64,000 nucleotides of DNA, from NCBI RefSeq assembly GCF_009184425.1, contig NZ_WELG01000001.1, forward strand, positions 991,870 through 1,055,869. The letters run 5' to 3'. The stretch is from Flagellimonas olearia. GTDB lineage: Bacteria > Bacteroidota > Bacteroidia > Flavobacteriales > Flavobacteriaceae. Within the stretch, counting starts at the first letter, position 1. Every line of letters begins with the position of its first letter. Shown here piece by piece: positions 26,532 to 36,196 of the stretch. A program made the translations under genes and the position numbers. The notes beneath the pieces were generated by a model. It was not told where the DNA came from. It ran no database searches and was given only the letters and a program-made list of their open reading frames with translations.

Positions 26532-27902
26532 ATGGTGGAAGACTTGATACAGAAGCAGAACGATTTTTTTGCTTCGCAACAAACAAAGGACATAAACTAT
26601 AGGAAACAATCCCTGAAACGGTTGATGCAAGAAATCAAAGATCGTGAAGATGCCATTTGCGATGCGCTCTATGCCGATTTCAAAAAACCTAAGTTTGAAG
26701 CTTTGGCCACCGAGACCCAATTGGTGCTGGCCGAGTTGAACTATGCCATTAAAAACATCTCCAAATGGAGTAGCCCAACCCCGGTGGAAACTTCTTGGAC
26801 CAATTTTCCATCAAAAGATTGGATACAGCCCGAACCGTATGGCAAAGTATTGGTCATCTCGCCGTGGAACTATCCTTTTATGTTGGCTTTGGCCCCGGTT
26901 GTGGGCGCTCTAGCCGCTGGAAATACCGTAGTGTTAAAACCTTCGGAGCTGAGCCCAAACACTTCAAAGATCATTACCGAAATCATTACAAAAGTGTTTC
27001 CCCTGGAGTATGTGGCCGTTATTGAGGGTGGAGTGGAAGTTTCTCAGGAACTTTTGTCCAAAAAATGGGAATATATCTTCTTTACGGGGAGTACGCGTGT
27101 GGGGCAAATTGTGTATAAAAGCGCTGCCGAACATCTGACTCCCGTTACGTTGGAACTGGGTGGCAAAAACCCTTGCATTGTTGATGAATCGGCCCAAATT
27201 AAACTAGCGGCAAAACGTATTGCCTGGGGAAAATTCATCAATGCGGGGCAGACTTGCCTGGCGCCGGATTATATTCTGGTGCATCAAAGCGTAAAAGAGC
27301 TATTGGTGGAGCAGTTAAAACAGCAAATCCAACAATTTTATGGAGAAAATGTGGAAACTTCCCCAGATTTTGCCCGAATTGCCACGGCAAAGCACTATCA
27401 AGAACTCAAGAAAAGTCTGAACAGACAGAAGTTGCTCTTTGGTGGAGATTACAATGACAAGGATCAATATATTTCACCAACTTTGGTGAATGCCCCCGAT
27501 AGGCAAAGCGCACTGATGACAGGAGAAATTTTTGGTCCTATATTGCCTATCATACCCTATACCACCGAAGCTGACTTGGACCGGTACATTCTGAGTCATG
27601 CCGAACCATTGGCGCTATATGTATTTTCCCGAAAGGGTGATTTTCAAAAGAAAATCATGTCCCGATACCGTTTTGGGGGCGGTGCCATAAACGATACCGT
27701 AATCCATATCAGTAACAAACAACTGCCCTTTGGTGGGGTAGGGCAATCGGGAATGGGTGGGTACCACGGCAAACACTCCTTCGACCTGTTTTCCCATCAT
27801 AAATCCGTTGTTAAACGTTCCAATTGGTTGGATGTGCCTCTCCGATACGCTCCATACAAGATTCCTATTCGTTGGGTCAAGAAAATACGCCACTTGTTCT
27901 AG
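26532..27902 (+). CDS. Aldehyde dehydrogenase (ALDH3-like)
   Basis: 456 residues, the shorter length typical of the class 3 fatty or aromatic aldehyde dehydrogenases. The general-base Glu is in LELGGKNP near residue 207, the catalytic Cys in NAGQTCLAP near 241, and the NAD-binding PWNYPF and FTGSTRVG stretches are present. It oxidises aldehydes to acids with NAD(P). The C-terminal residues are basic and hydrophobic (IPIRWVKKIRHLF), which may help it sit on a membrane. Monocistronic. Confidence 0.9.
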   Translation: MVEDLIQKQNDFFASQQTKDINYRKQSLKRLMQEIKDREDAICDALYADFKKPKFEALATETQLVLAELNYAIKNISKWSSPTPVETSWTNFPSKDWIQPEPYGKVLVISPWNYPFMLALAPVVGALAAGNTVVLKPSELSPNTSKIITEIITKVFPLEYVAVIEGGVEVSQELLSKKWEYIFFTGSTRVGQIVYKSAAEHLTPVTLELGGKNPCIVDESAQIKLAAKRIAWGKFINAGQTCLAPDYILVHQSVKELLVEQLKQQIQQFYGENVETSPDFARIATAKHYQELKKSLNRQKLLFGGDYNDKDQYISPTLVNAPDRQSALMTGEIFGPILPIIPYTTEADLDRYILSHAEPLALYVFSRKGDFQKKIMSRYRFGGGAINDTVIHISNKQLPFGGVGQSGMGGYHGKHSFDLFSHHKSVVKRSNWLDVPLRYAPYKIPIRWVKKIRHLF

Positions 27903-28035
27903 AAGTTTCAATTTCCTATAATTTTGAACCCACATCCCTGAACATCAAATAATTATTGTGCTAACCAAACGTTAAACTATGGAAAGATTTGGGTTTGTGC
28001 CGTATATTTAGGGAACACGTCAAATCTTTATTCGT

Positions 28036-28809
28036 ATGAGCCCAAAAAGCATCACTGCAAAGTACAGGGTTACTGTTTTGTTGGAAGGATTAAAAAACTC
28101 AGAACATATAGTGGCCAATGCTGTTGAAATGGCCAGAACCATTAACGCAACCATTGATATTCTACAGGTTAAGCCTGCCATTGATGTGGTAAAGCGGGAA
28201 AGTCAGTTTTCCGCCTTGGATACCATATACAAGGACGACCGTAAAACCCGTTCCAAGATGCAGCGTTTGATTCAGGGTATTCAGAAAGGGGAGGAGCTGC
28301 CCATTAACTATACGTTGGTGTACGGAAATGCAAAGAGTACCATTAAGGAGCATCTTGTCCAAGAGCATCCGGACATCGTGGTTTTGGGCAAGCGCAGGTC
28401 AATGCTGGGACTTTGGGGCGATGGCCTTGCTGATTTTGTGGTATCGGAGGCCAATACCAATGTGTTGGTTATGGATGAGGACCATAAATTCCACACGTTC
28501 AAAGATTTAAATTTGGGCTTTTTGGGAGATGAGGTACAGAATAAAGGGTTGGAAATCATTAATGATTTAAAACGTGAGAGTGAAAAACCCATGCGCTTGT
28601 TTCGTATAAAAAGGCATGATACCGCCCATCAGCCGCAAAGTTCATGGCAAAAAACGGTTTCCTATGAATTTACCGAAGGTTCCAATGCTATGGATGGTCT
28701 GGTGAGTTACGTCTCACGAACCAATACCGAATTACTGTGCGTGCCCAACAAGGCACATGCCAAACAGTTGGTGCGAAAATCCAATGTGCCGATATTTGTG
28801 ATGGCATAA
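28036..28809 (+). CDS. UspA-like universal stress protein, tandem-domain type
   Basis: 257 residues. The first half has the Usp pattern: VTVLLEGLKNSEHIVANAVEMAR, later HPDIVVLGKRRS and TNVLVMDE, although the ATP-binding GxxG is replaced by a GLWGDG stretch. The second half (from LNLGFLGDEV) looks like a worn second copy. It probably acts in the cytoplasm under stress. A very small membrane-protein gene follows 9 bp after the stop. Confidence 0.75.
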   Translation: MSPKSITAKYRVTVLLEGLKNSEHIVANAVEMARTINATIDILQVKPAIDVVKRESQFSALDTIYKDDRKTRSKMQRLIQGIQKGEELPINYTLVYGNAKSTIKEHLVQEHPDIVVLGKRRSMLGLWGDGLADFVVSEANTNVLVMDEDHKFHTFKDLNLGFLGDEVQNKGLEIINDLKRESEKPMRLFRIKRHDTAHQPQSSWQKTVSYEFTEGSNAMDGLVSYVSRTNTELLCVPNKAHAKQLVRKSNVPIFVMA

Positions 28810-28818
28810 GCTAATCAC

Positions 28819-28953
28819 ATGAACGATTTTAATATTCCCTTGTTGCTTTGGCAGATTTTTTTGATTTCACTTTCCGTGACATTAGGATATTTGGTGTATA
28901 GATTGCTTAAAAAATTCTTAGACCATAGTCCCGTAAAAAGTGCTGGAAGATAA
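28819..28953 (+). CDS. Small membrane protein (44 aa)
   Basis: A 44-residue frame from ATG 28819 to TAA 28953. It is almost wholly one hydrophobic helix (LLLWQIFLISLSVTLGYLV) followed by a basic tail (RLLKKF) and a polar end. The 9-bp gap to the Usp-like gene suggests one transcript. No family recognised. Confidence 0.58.
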   Translation: MNDFNIPLLLWQIFLISLSVTLGYLVYRLLKKFLDHSPVKSAGR

Positions 28954-29443
28954 AGAGGGGGATTGTTTTAGGTGTTTCGAATACTTTATTTTACATAATG
29001 TAAATTATAGTACAAATGTCGTCATGTTGTATTTTATGGGTTTGCCATTAGATAGCTATAATTTTCCATTATGTAAAATATCCCTCATGTGAGCGTTATT
29101 TATTGAAATTTGGAACAGGGTCATGAATAATTCCAATTTGGTGTGCTGCGCACGGTTTGTTTTCATTTACTCACGCCAATTTTATTTTACGGGTGTTCGT
29201 GAATGTGCAAGCACATTTGTACCATAATTTGTCGTTATATTTAATTGCCGCGCGCAAACGCTCGATTGTTTTACAAAAGCAAAATGCTACGCGCATTTTC
29301 TTTTCCACACAATTTGCCCACGCTTGCCCCGGCCAAAAGCAAAAATTTTCTGCCCCAATAGAACTATTTTCTTAGCTTGAAGATTTTAGAAGAAAACGAC
29401 TAGGCGCAATTGTTAAACTCTTTTTGATTGCTAAAAGTACTGA
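28954..29443. other. 490-bp non-coding stretch with a 14-bp inverted repeat
   Basis: No gene can be supported here. The first part is very AT-rich and has a perfect inverted repeat: TATTTTACATAATG at 28987-29000 and CATTATGTAAAATA at 29067-29080, 66 bp apart. From about 29140 the composition changes, with CG-containing runs (GTGCTGCGCACGG, GCCGCGCGCAAACG, CTACGCGC) inside AT-rich DNA, unlike nearby intergenic DNA. A 72-codon frame at 29157-29375 has no protein-like pattern. It separates a core block from the accessory block downstream. Confidence 0.6.
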
Positions 29444-31552
29444 TCAATCTTCCCCCAATGTTCTACATTCTGAATACGATTTATCCCCTTGGTCGGCGAT
29501 ACCGTCATTACAATTTACAGAAGGTCGGGTGCCATTCTTACAGCCTGAAGAAAACCACCAACCATCTATAAGATGGTCTGCAAACCAAAATGAGATTTGG
29601 TTTCCTTGCCCATTGGTATCTTGATTGACATTGAGAATGTTCACCCTAAAATGTCCACCTGATTCTGGAGCCGCAATCCATAACTTGTCCCCTGGGGCCA
29701 CTACCGCCCGTTCTATGTAAGTGCCGGTATTTAGGTCTAAAAATTGTTGACCCCGTATCGTAAACTCGAGGTATTTACCCCTTAAATCCTTACAATTACC
29801 ATCGTTTGAATTGTAAAGTGTGCCTTTGGCCCATCCTAACGGCACTTGATTCTCTGGTATGGTCGTGTTTTCGGCGGTGGAAGCATTGGACCCATTAAAT
29901 TGACTTTGGACTTCTTCGCGGACAAATTTGCCCTCGTCATAAACATAACGAAGTTTTAGTATTTTACCGGACTCTAAAATAATGGCGTTTTCCGCGATTC
30001 CTTTTAGACCATGATCTAAGTTTAAACCAATAGGTGTCCCTGAAGGTAAATCCAAAAGTATCTTATCAAACCTGGTTCCTTTGGCAATTTGCGTTCCATT
30101 CTTGTCTGTAAATTTATACGTAAAATTTAATGGTTGTCCTTCCTTTGTTACCAGCTCCAACTCAACCCTTCCATAGGGATTAATTGTAATTTCAGTGTTC
30201 TCTTGCCCGGATATCTTAATATTTTCAACAAAGGTTCTTGCCAAAAAAACATTATCTACCGTGCTACTCTCTTTTATATCAATGATATAAGTATCAGGAA
30301 ATAGATTGAACTTTCCATCCTCTTGGGGAATTCCTCCCTGCATATTCAATTTGGCATTTTTCTCGCTAAATATGGTGAAGAGTGATTTAATTTCCTTGCC
30401 AATACCATCATTGATCCGAAAGGTATATGATGGAGGTTTGGCCAACTCACATGGCTTTATACCTTCCCAAGTGTTAGGTAGGGTTTTCGTTGTAGTTCTC
30501 AAAACTTCACTATAATATTTCAAAGCAGCTCCAAACGTATCCGCATCAATTGAGGTTTTTGTTCTAGGATTTCGTTTCAATGTGCCTCCACAATCTAAGT
30601 TTAGATGATGAACCCCCTCTTCGCGATTCTTTACAAGCGTTGAAACTTGGGATAAAAGGTCCAATAAACTGAGTTTTGCCTTGTACGTTTGATAATGTTG
30701 CGACTGCACTTTTTGATTAGGGCTGAGTACTTTATCCAATTCGTCTATATGTTGCTTCATTAGTTTATTGTCATAGCTGACATATAGGTTAACCAGTTGC
30801 ACAATCGCCGCTGCAATGTTGGCCTTTCGGAGTCGCTTTAATTTTCCAATCTCATCGAGGGTGGTTCCAACCAACCCATCAACGTTCTTGTATAATGCAA
30901 TACTTTCATTCACCAATTCCAAATTGGATTTCAATCCGGAATAAATGGCATTCCATTCGTCAGAGGATAATTCACCTATGGCAGATTTACTACCATCAAC
31001 TGTAAGGGTCTTTACAATAATGTTCAGGGAGGCCAATACGCCATCCAACACGTTGGTCAACGCGGTCATTTGAGAAATGGTCTCCTTTGATTGTAATCCA
31101 GAAGCAGACTGAAATGCATTCATAAGAGAAGCCAAATCCAAAACGGAAGATGAAAAATTGGTCCATGCATCCCGAAACCTAAGATTGGTAATAAGTCCCC
31201 ATTTCAAGGTTTCATTTTTATAGGTCTGGTCCAGATACAAAAGCCATTGGTTCCGTGAAACGGCAGCACTTGCATGTAGTGCGTCATAATAAAGGTGGAT
31301 ATCGGTTTGTAAATTGTAAAGAGCCGTGTGATAAGACTTGATTTTTTCACATTGAACGTTTATACAATCGCGATTTAGAACCGGTGCATTTTTTAAATGA
31401 CCTAGCATAGTTTGCAATTCACTTTGTTGAAGATAAAGCCGTTGATCTAAGACTACTGTATCATTGAGTTTTCTAAGGTGATCGGTCTTTTGAGCTTTTA
31501 ATGGCAAGAAAAAAAGTAAATTAAAGAGCAAATAAAAGGGCCTTTTTGACAT
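29444..31552 (-). CDS. Exported protein of unknown family (about 702 aa)
   Basis: The ATG at 31552 (or the ATG three codons earlier at 31561) gives a signal peptide ending near PLKAQ. Residues 20-330 are predicted mainly helical with many Leu and heptad-like spacing and two early Cys (DCINVQC). Residues 370-560 are beta-rich with stretches like Ig/carboxypeptidase-regulatory domains (INPYGRVELELVTKEGQPLNF). The last 120 residues contain a Trp-rich part (FWFADHLIDGWWF) and six Cys. I do not recognise the family. The gene is AT-rich compared with the PLD-like gene upstream, which reads in the same direction 239 bp away. Confidence 0.75.
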   Translation of the reverse strand: MSKRPFYLLFNLLFFLPLKAQKTDHLRKLNDTVVLDQRLYLQQSELQTMLGHLKNAPVLNRDCINVQCEKIKSYHTALYNLQTDIHLYYDALHASAAVSRNQWLLYLDQTYKNETLKWGLITNLRFRDAWTNFSSSVLDLASLMNAFQSASGLQSKETISQMTALTNVLDGVLASLNIIVKTLTVDGSKSAIGELSSDEWNAIYSGLKSNLELVNESIALYKNVDGLVGTTLDEIGKLKRLRKANIAAAIVQLVNLYVSYDNKLMKQHIDELDKVLSPNQKVQSQHYQTYKAKLSLLDLLSQVSTLVKNREEGVHHLNLDCGGTLKRNPRTKTSIDADTFGAALKYYSEVLRTTTKTLPNTWEGIKPCELAKPPSYTFRINDGIGKEIKSLFTIFSEKNAKLNMQGGIPQEDGKFNLFPDTYIIDIKESSTVDNVFLARTFVENIKISGQENTEITINPYGRVELELVTKEGQPLNFTYKFTDKNGTQIAKGTRFDKILLDLPSGTPIGLNLDHGLKGIAENAIILESGKILKLRYVYDEGKFVREEVQSQFNGSNASTAENTTIPENQVPLGWAKGTLYNSNDGNCKDLRGKYLEFTIRGQQFLDLNTGTYIERAVVAPGDKLWIAAPESGGHFRVNILNVNQDTNGQGNQISFWFADHLIDGWWFSSGCKNGTRPSVNCNDGIADQGDKSYSECRTLGED

Positions 31553-31790
31553 GGCTATCATGGTTAAAAGATTATCTATTAATGACTATTGAATAGATTT
31601 AAGTTCAGGTCCTCTTAGAGGGGGCAACCCAGAAGATTTGAAATCGCCCTTTTAATGTAGTTACTTTTTTGAAATTTACACAATTAAACCGCTGAAATTC
31701 AAGTAAATCATATACTATATTACGTCCCTTCCCTCCTATTTTCAATCGAAAAAAACAGGAATTCTAGATTGAATGTGTTTACCGGATACA

Positions 31791-33458
31791 TCATTGATCC
31801 AACCTGGCAAAAAACCGCCTTCGGATAGATCTTGGGGTTTCCCCAAAATAATCTTGCCACCAATTGCCCGTGCTCAAGGGTCTGGGCGGGTCATTAGGCT
31901 TGCGCCATGCCAACGATTCCCTAAAAGCATGGTGGGTATGTAAGCGCATAAATTCTCCCAAATACATATCGGCCACCCGGGTATTGCCCTTGACCACCAC
32001 CATATTTTCATCGTTCTTGATGGTCGAGGCTTCACTAAAATTTGCAGAACCCGCAACTACAATGGGTGAATCCGACAAGGGGTCTATCAACATAAACTTG
32101 TTGTGCACGTAACGCACGTGGAAATTCAATGTGGTCAATCTCTCCTTGAGCCAACCATCAATTTTATGGGTTCGGACAAAATTGCCCACGGCAAACACAT
32201 TTTCCTTTTTGTTTCTGAGGATCTGCATCTTCTGCTCTTCGGCGGCTTTGTCCGCAGGATCTCGGAAACCTCGGGTGAGTTTGTCCAACAGGGCGACCCT
32301 GAACGGTGCCTGCCCGTTTTCGTAAACATCCTTGAACACATCGTTCATGCCAAAAGCAAACGTCATAAAAAGCCCTTCTTGGGCATTTTTGGCCAATTGT
32401 GCGTACCAATCCAGAGCATCGATGGTTTTTCTAGGACTGAACACCACATGGGTGCCGTCGGTCAGGTTATTGACAGGAAGCGGTGAAAGGGCCTCCACCC
32501 GTTGTTTAAGGGTGCTGCTCTTTTCCGGTTTTTCCACCAGGGCATCCCAATACAGTTTGAATTTTTGTGCCACAGCCTCATCCTCTACCACATGGGCCAC
32601 GTTGGAATGCCCATAAATGCCCCCTTCCGAAAAATTGGTGCCCCCGGTCCAGACCGATTTCGCCACGCCGTTGGTCACTTTTACAATAAACTTGTTATGG
32701 GAGATATAGGATTTTGGACTGGTCCTTTCAAACGCGAAGGGATGGGTGTCCAACCCAAAAGTGACCATGGCCTCTTGGTTTTTAATTTTTGGGCTGTCCT
32801 TGCGGGCATCATACACAAATTTTACCACTACCCCCCTATCAATGGCGTTTTTGATGAGCAACAATACCTTGTCATAATAAAATTCATAGGCGGCAATATA
32901 CAGCTCGTCCGTTCCGGGCGTACAACTGTTGATGTAGCTCTCCAAGGCCTCGTACAACCCTCTCGACAGCCATTCAAAAGCCTTATCGTTGGGCACATCT
33001 TCCGGTCTTTGGTCCCCAAAACGGCGCACGTATTCCTGCGAAGCGGCAATTCCCCTGTTAAAATAGACATCTTGGTCGCCATTTTCGGAGCTCTCGGTGG
33101 TAATGTCCACCGAAACGGAACTAAAATCCTGCAGATTGGCCGGGGTACCTTTCAAGGCCGTGACCGTGTAGGTATAGGTGAGTCCCGGTTTGGCCGAATA
33201 ATCGGACCATTGGAACCCCTGTATGGGCTGTTTGCTGGTCTCGTACATGGATCCCGGTGGAAATCCCGGGTCGGTCTCGGGAAAGACCTTAATGCCCTTT
33301 AAATAAAAGGCTTCGTTCTCCGAAGGGCTCTCGCGGTGTATGGAAAAACCCATAAGCCCCCCGCACTGGTTTTGGGGCAAGTGCCACCCCATCATGACCA
33401 CATAGGTGCCAGATATCACGTTCAGTGTAAAGCCGTTGTTGGTGCCCGATTTTCTCAT
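31791..33458 (-). CDS. Phospholipase D-like protein with fibronectin-like N-terminus
   Basis: About 555 residues if the ATG at 33458 is used; an ATG at 33590 would add 44 residues that do not look like the family. The first 140 residues form a fibronectin-like beta domain (GLTYTYTVTALKG). Two PLD half-sites follow: HNKFIVKV with GGTNFSEG, and HNKFMLID with GSANFSEAS. The second is complete; the first lacks the Asp of HxKx4D. No signal peptide is seen. Such proteins can be lipases, nucleases or transferases. The 229 bp downstream hold no gene I can support. Confidence 0.8.
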   Translation of the reverse strand: MRKSGTNNGFTLNVISGTYVVMMGWHLPQNQCGGLMGFSIHRESPSENEAFYLKGIKVFPETDPGFPPGSMYETSKQPIQGFQWSDYSAKPGLTYTYTVTALKGTPANLQDFSSVSVDITTESSENGDQDVYFNRGIAASQEYVRRFGDQRPEDVPNDKAFEWLSRGLYEALESYINSCTPGTDELYIAAYEFYYDKVLLLIKNAIDRGVVVKFVYDARKDSPKIKNQEAMVTFGLDTHPFAFERTSPKSYISHNKFIVKVTNGVAKSVWTGGTNFSEGGIYGHSNVAHVVEDEAVAQKFKLYWDALVEKPEKSSTLKQRVEALSPLPVNNLTDGTHVVFSPRKTIDALDWYAQLAKNAQEGLFMTFAFGMNDVFKDVYENGQAPFRVALLDKLTRGFRDPADKAAEEQKMQILRNKKENVFAVGNFVRTHKIDGWLKERLTTLNFHVRYVHNKFMLIDPLSDSPIVVAGSANFSEASTIKNDENMVVVKGNTRVADMYLGEFMRLHTHHAFRESLAWRKPNDPPRPLSTGNWWQDYFGETPRSIRRRFFARLDQ

Positions 33459-33632
33459 GACGGTTGTTTTTTGATGACCAAATAGATGTTCGGGGGAAAA
33501 ATCAAGAAGGCTATCCTGACTCTTTAAAGATAAAAAATGTTTGCCGGAACGGATTGCAGAAAAACCGTAGAAATGTTGGGGGTTTATCAAGTGTATCTTT
33601 CAGATAAAGTCAAGAAGCATACCCCAAAAGTA

Positions 33633-33878
33633 TCATGATACACTAGAATCGATATTGAAAACTATCAGCACAAGTAACAATACTCCCACTATAAATAAAA
33701 ATAAGAACACATAGTTTATCAGATTGCCCCTGATTTTAAGCTCTATCTGTTCTTTGATAGGATACTTTTTTTTCAACTTATTACCATTATAACCTAACCA
33801 AATTCCAAATCCACTTACGATGATTAGAATAAATAGCGATAAAGGGTTGTCTAAAAACGCGTTTAAAATTTCCCGCAT
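33633..33878 (-). CDS. Small two-helix membrane protein
   Basis: 81 residues from the ATG at 33878. Two hydrophobic segments (about residues 13-30 and 54-72) flank a basic, charged middle (NKLKKKYPIKEQIELKIRG), giving a hairpin with the loop probably inside. The gene is AT-rich and has no recognised family. It lies in the accessory block, upstream of the PLD-like gene and on the same strand. The 226 bp before it are extremely AT-rich without any gene. Confidence 0.55.
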   Translation of the reverse strand: MREILNAFLDNPLSLFILIIVSGFGIWLGYNGNKLKKKYPIKEQIELKIRGNLINYVFLFLFIVGVLLLVLIVFNIDSSVS

Positions 33879-34113
33879 GGCAGCCAATTAAGCTTAAACC
33901 TATAAGTTAAAAACTTATCTTTTACAGTGAAAATTTTATTTTCTATACAAGCTTTTCATTTTTAGATATAAAAATTTTTATGCTTTTACCGTATACTTTT
34001 ATAGAACAAAACAATGTTTCTATAAGTTTGAAATGCATCCCTAAAATTTTCGATTGCTTGTAAATCTGATATTGACTAGTTTTAAGCCATTCCAAATCGA
34101 AAAATCACCCAAA

Positions 34114-34332
34114 ATGAGCTTAAACCCAGATGACCTACACCCCCTCCTCTCCTACTTTGAAGAATGCCATGAGGGCGATCTGCTTTCCTTTGCCCAATGG
34201 TTGGACAAGGCCGTTTACATGTTCCACTACCTTCCCATGGATGCCTTTTCAGAATTGGAACGGCAGAACACCTGCCATGTACTTATGGAACTTAAGGAGG
34301 CCGTTCTAAAAATCCATGGTGGGCAATGGTAA
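34114..34332 (+). CDS. Hypothetical acidic helical protein (72 aa)
   Basis: 72 residues from the ATG at 34114; a longer frame from 34054 starts in AT-rich leader DNA. Mostly helical, rich in Glu, Asp and aromatic residues, with His and two Cys. No signal or membrane segment. It is convergent with the leucine-rich-repeat gene with an 11-bp gap. Family not recognised. Confidence 0.55.
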   Translation: MSLNPDDLHPLLSYFEECHEGDLLSFAQWLDKAVYMFHYLPMDAFSELERQNTCHVLMELKEAVLKIHGGQW

Positions 34333-34343
34333 ATTACTTGCGC

Positions 34344-36011
34344 CTAGGGGTTCCAGAATACCCAGTTATAGTCCAAAACCAGTTCGTTGATCTTCTCCAA
34401 AGTAGTGTTGTCCAAGCCATCCGATCCCGGATTGTTGGCATAACTGACATACCCGTTCATTACGGAGTTCAGAACGGTTTGGTCATAAACATGCGATATA
34501 AGCTGGTCCAATTCTGCGCCACCGAATTGATTGTTCTCAACTTCCAAATCAAATATTAGCGGGTTTGAACTTATATCAAGGGTACTCATGGTATTGTCCG
34601 CAATGATCAAACGTTCCAATTCTTCATTTGCAGATACGTTTATTTCTGTAAGCCCATTACCGTTAATGTACAAATCCTTTAACCTTAGGTTGTTTGATAG
34701 ATCTATGGTGTTCAGTTGGTTCGTGTAAAGATCTATTCGGATCAGGTTGATATTACTTGAAAGGTCTATACTGCTAAGACCGTTACCGCCCACATTGATT
34801 TCAAATAGCTCTAGATTTGACGAAACATCAATGGTTCCTATTGTATTGTCCGCGACATCCAATCGTTCCAATTCCAAATTATTGGACAGATCTATACTGC
34901 CCAGATTATTTTCCCGGGCCAGAATCACTTTCAATGTAGAATTACCGGAAACGTCCAATGCTGAAATTTGATTGCCGTCGACCCATAGGAATTCAAGATT
35001 CGGGTTCTGTGACACATCCAACCCGGTCAACTGATTATAACGCAACCAAACAGTTTTCAGGTTTGGGTTGTTGGTGAAATCCAAACTGGTTACTTGATTG
35101 TATCCAATCCCTAGGAATTCCAGAGCCTGATTGGCCGAGGTATTGAGGCCCGTTAATTTACCTTGGTACAGTTGACATGATTTGAGCAACGTTAACTTCT
35201 CAAGGTCTATTGCGGTAAGATGACTTTCATAATCGTCATCCTGACTTCCGCCAAAATCTATGAGTTCAATGGCCTCAATAGCACCACTAATAGTGATGGT
35301 ATATTCCCCATTCTGGGCATACTCATGTGAAATGCTGTTTTCAAGTCCGGAGTTTACCGTGGTGGATACATACTCATCCACGGTCCCATCTCCCCAATCG
35401 ATTTGATAGGTGGACCCCGAAATTGACTTTAAGTTCAGTATTTTGGTGGTAGTATATTCAGAATCATCCACGATCAAATTAAAGAAATCATTGTTTAGAG
35501 GGAATATCAAACCTAACCCTGTATATCCAAAATTTATTGAGGAATACCCCGCGGCTTCTATATTCTCCGTTGTGGTTTCACTGGTTTTGTCCGGCGTGAC
35601 GGCAAAATCAAACGGCAAGGGATTGTCTGCAAATTCGGCCATTACCGAGCTTTCTCTGGGAGCCAATGAAATCACCATATCATTTTCATCGGTTACAATA
35701 AATTCAATCAAGGAGTATATGCCTTCCGTCAAAGAGATGTCAGAAGTAATATAACTATCACCCTCTTTGACCAAGGCGATCTTTTCCCTGATCAGAATGG
35801 GAGTGCCTGAGCTATTGTTTATACTGACGATGGCAAAGGCCGGCTCAAGGTCCTTTTGCCCAATTTCCTGTGCGGTTTTAGCAGAAACTTCATTTAAATT
35901 GATGCGAAACACCTGCTTGCCTTTTGCTTCAGCAGGAGGGGTATCTTCACTTTCGGAAGAACAAGAAATAACACATAGCGAAACAAAAAGGAAAATGAAT
36001 ATTCTCTTCAT
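34344..36011 (-). CDS. Leucine-rich-repeat surface lipoprotein
   Basis: 555 residues from the ATG at 36011, which gives a lipoprotein signal ending in VISC (Cys17) and the acidic SSESED run linked to surface export. Residues 20-190 are a beta-rich domain, followed by a PKD-like segment (DWGDGTVDEY, HEYAQNGEYTITISG). From about residue 270 there are some eleven repeats of roughly 21 residues with the pattern LxxLxVxxNxLxxIDLSxN. Such repeats serve in adhesion or protein binding. It ends with a short capping region (VLDYNWVFW). Confidence 0.83.
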   Translation of the reverse strand: MKRIFIFLFVSLCVISCSSESEDTPPAEAKGKQVFRINLNEVSAKTAQEIGQKDLEPAFAIVSINNSSGTPILIREKIALVKEGDSYITSDISLTEGIYSLIEFIVTDENDMVISLAPRESSVMAEFADNPLPFDFAVTPDKTSETTTENIEAAGYSSINFGYTGLGLIFPLNNDFFNLIVDDSEYTTTKILNLKSISGSTYQIDWGDGTVDEYVSTTVNSGLENSISHEYAQNGEYTITISGAIEAIELIDFGGSQDDDYESHLTAIDLEKLTLLKSCQLYQGKLTGLNTSANQALEFLGIGYNQVTSLDFTNNPNLKTVWLRYNQLTGLDVSQNPNLEFLWVDGNQISALDVSGNSTLKVILARENNLGSIDLSNNLELERLDVADNTIGTIDVSSNLELFEINVGGNGLSSIDLSSNINLIRIDLYTNQLNTIDLSNNLRLKDLYINGNGLTEINVSANEELERLIIADNTMSTLDISSNPLIFDLEVENNQFGGAELDQLISHVYDQTVLNSVMNGYVSYANNPGSDGLDNTTLEKINELVLDYNWVFWNP

Positions 36012-36196
36012 AAGATATTTTAGTTTGTACTTACTGAAACCATAACGCAAAACCTGAACAATGCGTATTGATCGGAAAAGTGTTTCCAATATTTCCTTTA
36101 ACTATGAATGTTTGGGCCACTTTTCTTAGGAACACAAACATACAAATGATTGATTTATTTTTATATATTGTAGGAATAATGCTTCAAAATAGAACT

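Noticed and set aside
27903-28035. Possible promoter boxes (TTTG and TATATTTA) before the Usp-like gene.
   Set aside because: The spacing between candidate boxes does not fit the -33/-7 pattern, so no call was made.
29157-29375. A 72-codon frame in the non-coding block.
   Set aside because: Composition and translation do not look like protein, and it starts within the CG-rich words of the block.
29412-29418. GTTAAAC, which fits the integron attC core-site pattern.
   Set aside because: No matching partner core site, no palindromic arms and no integrase in the window; a heptamer is expected by chance.
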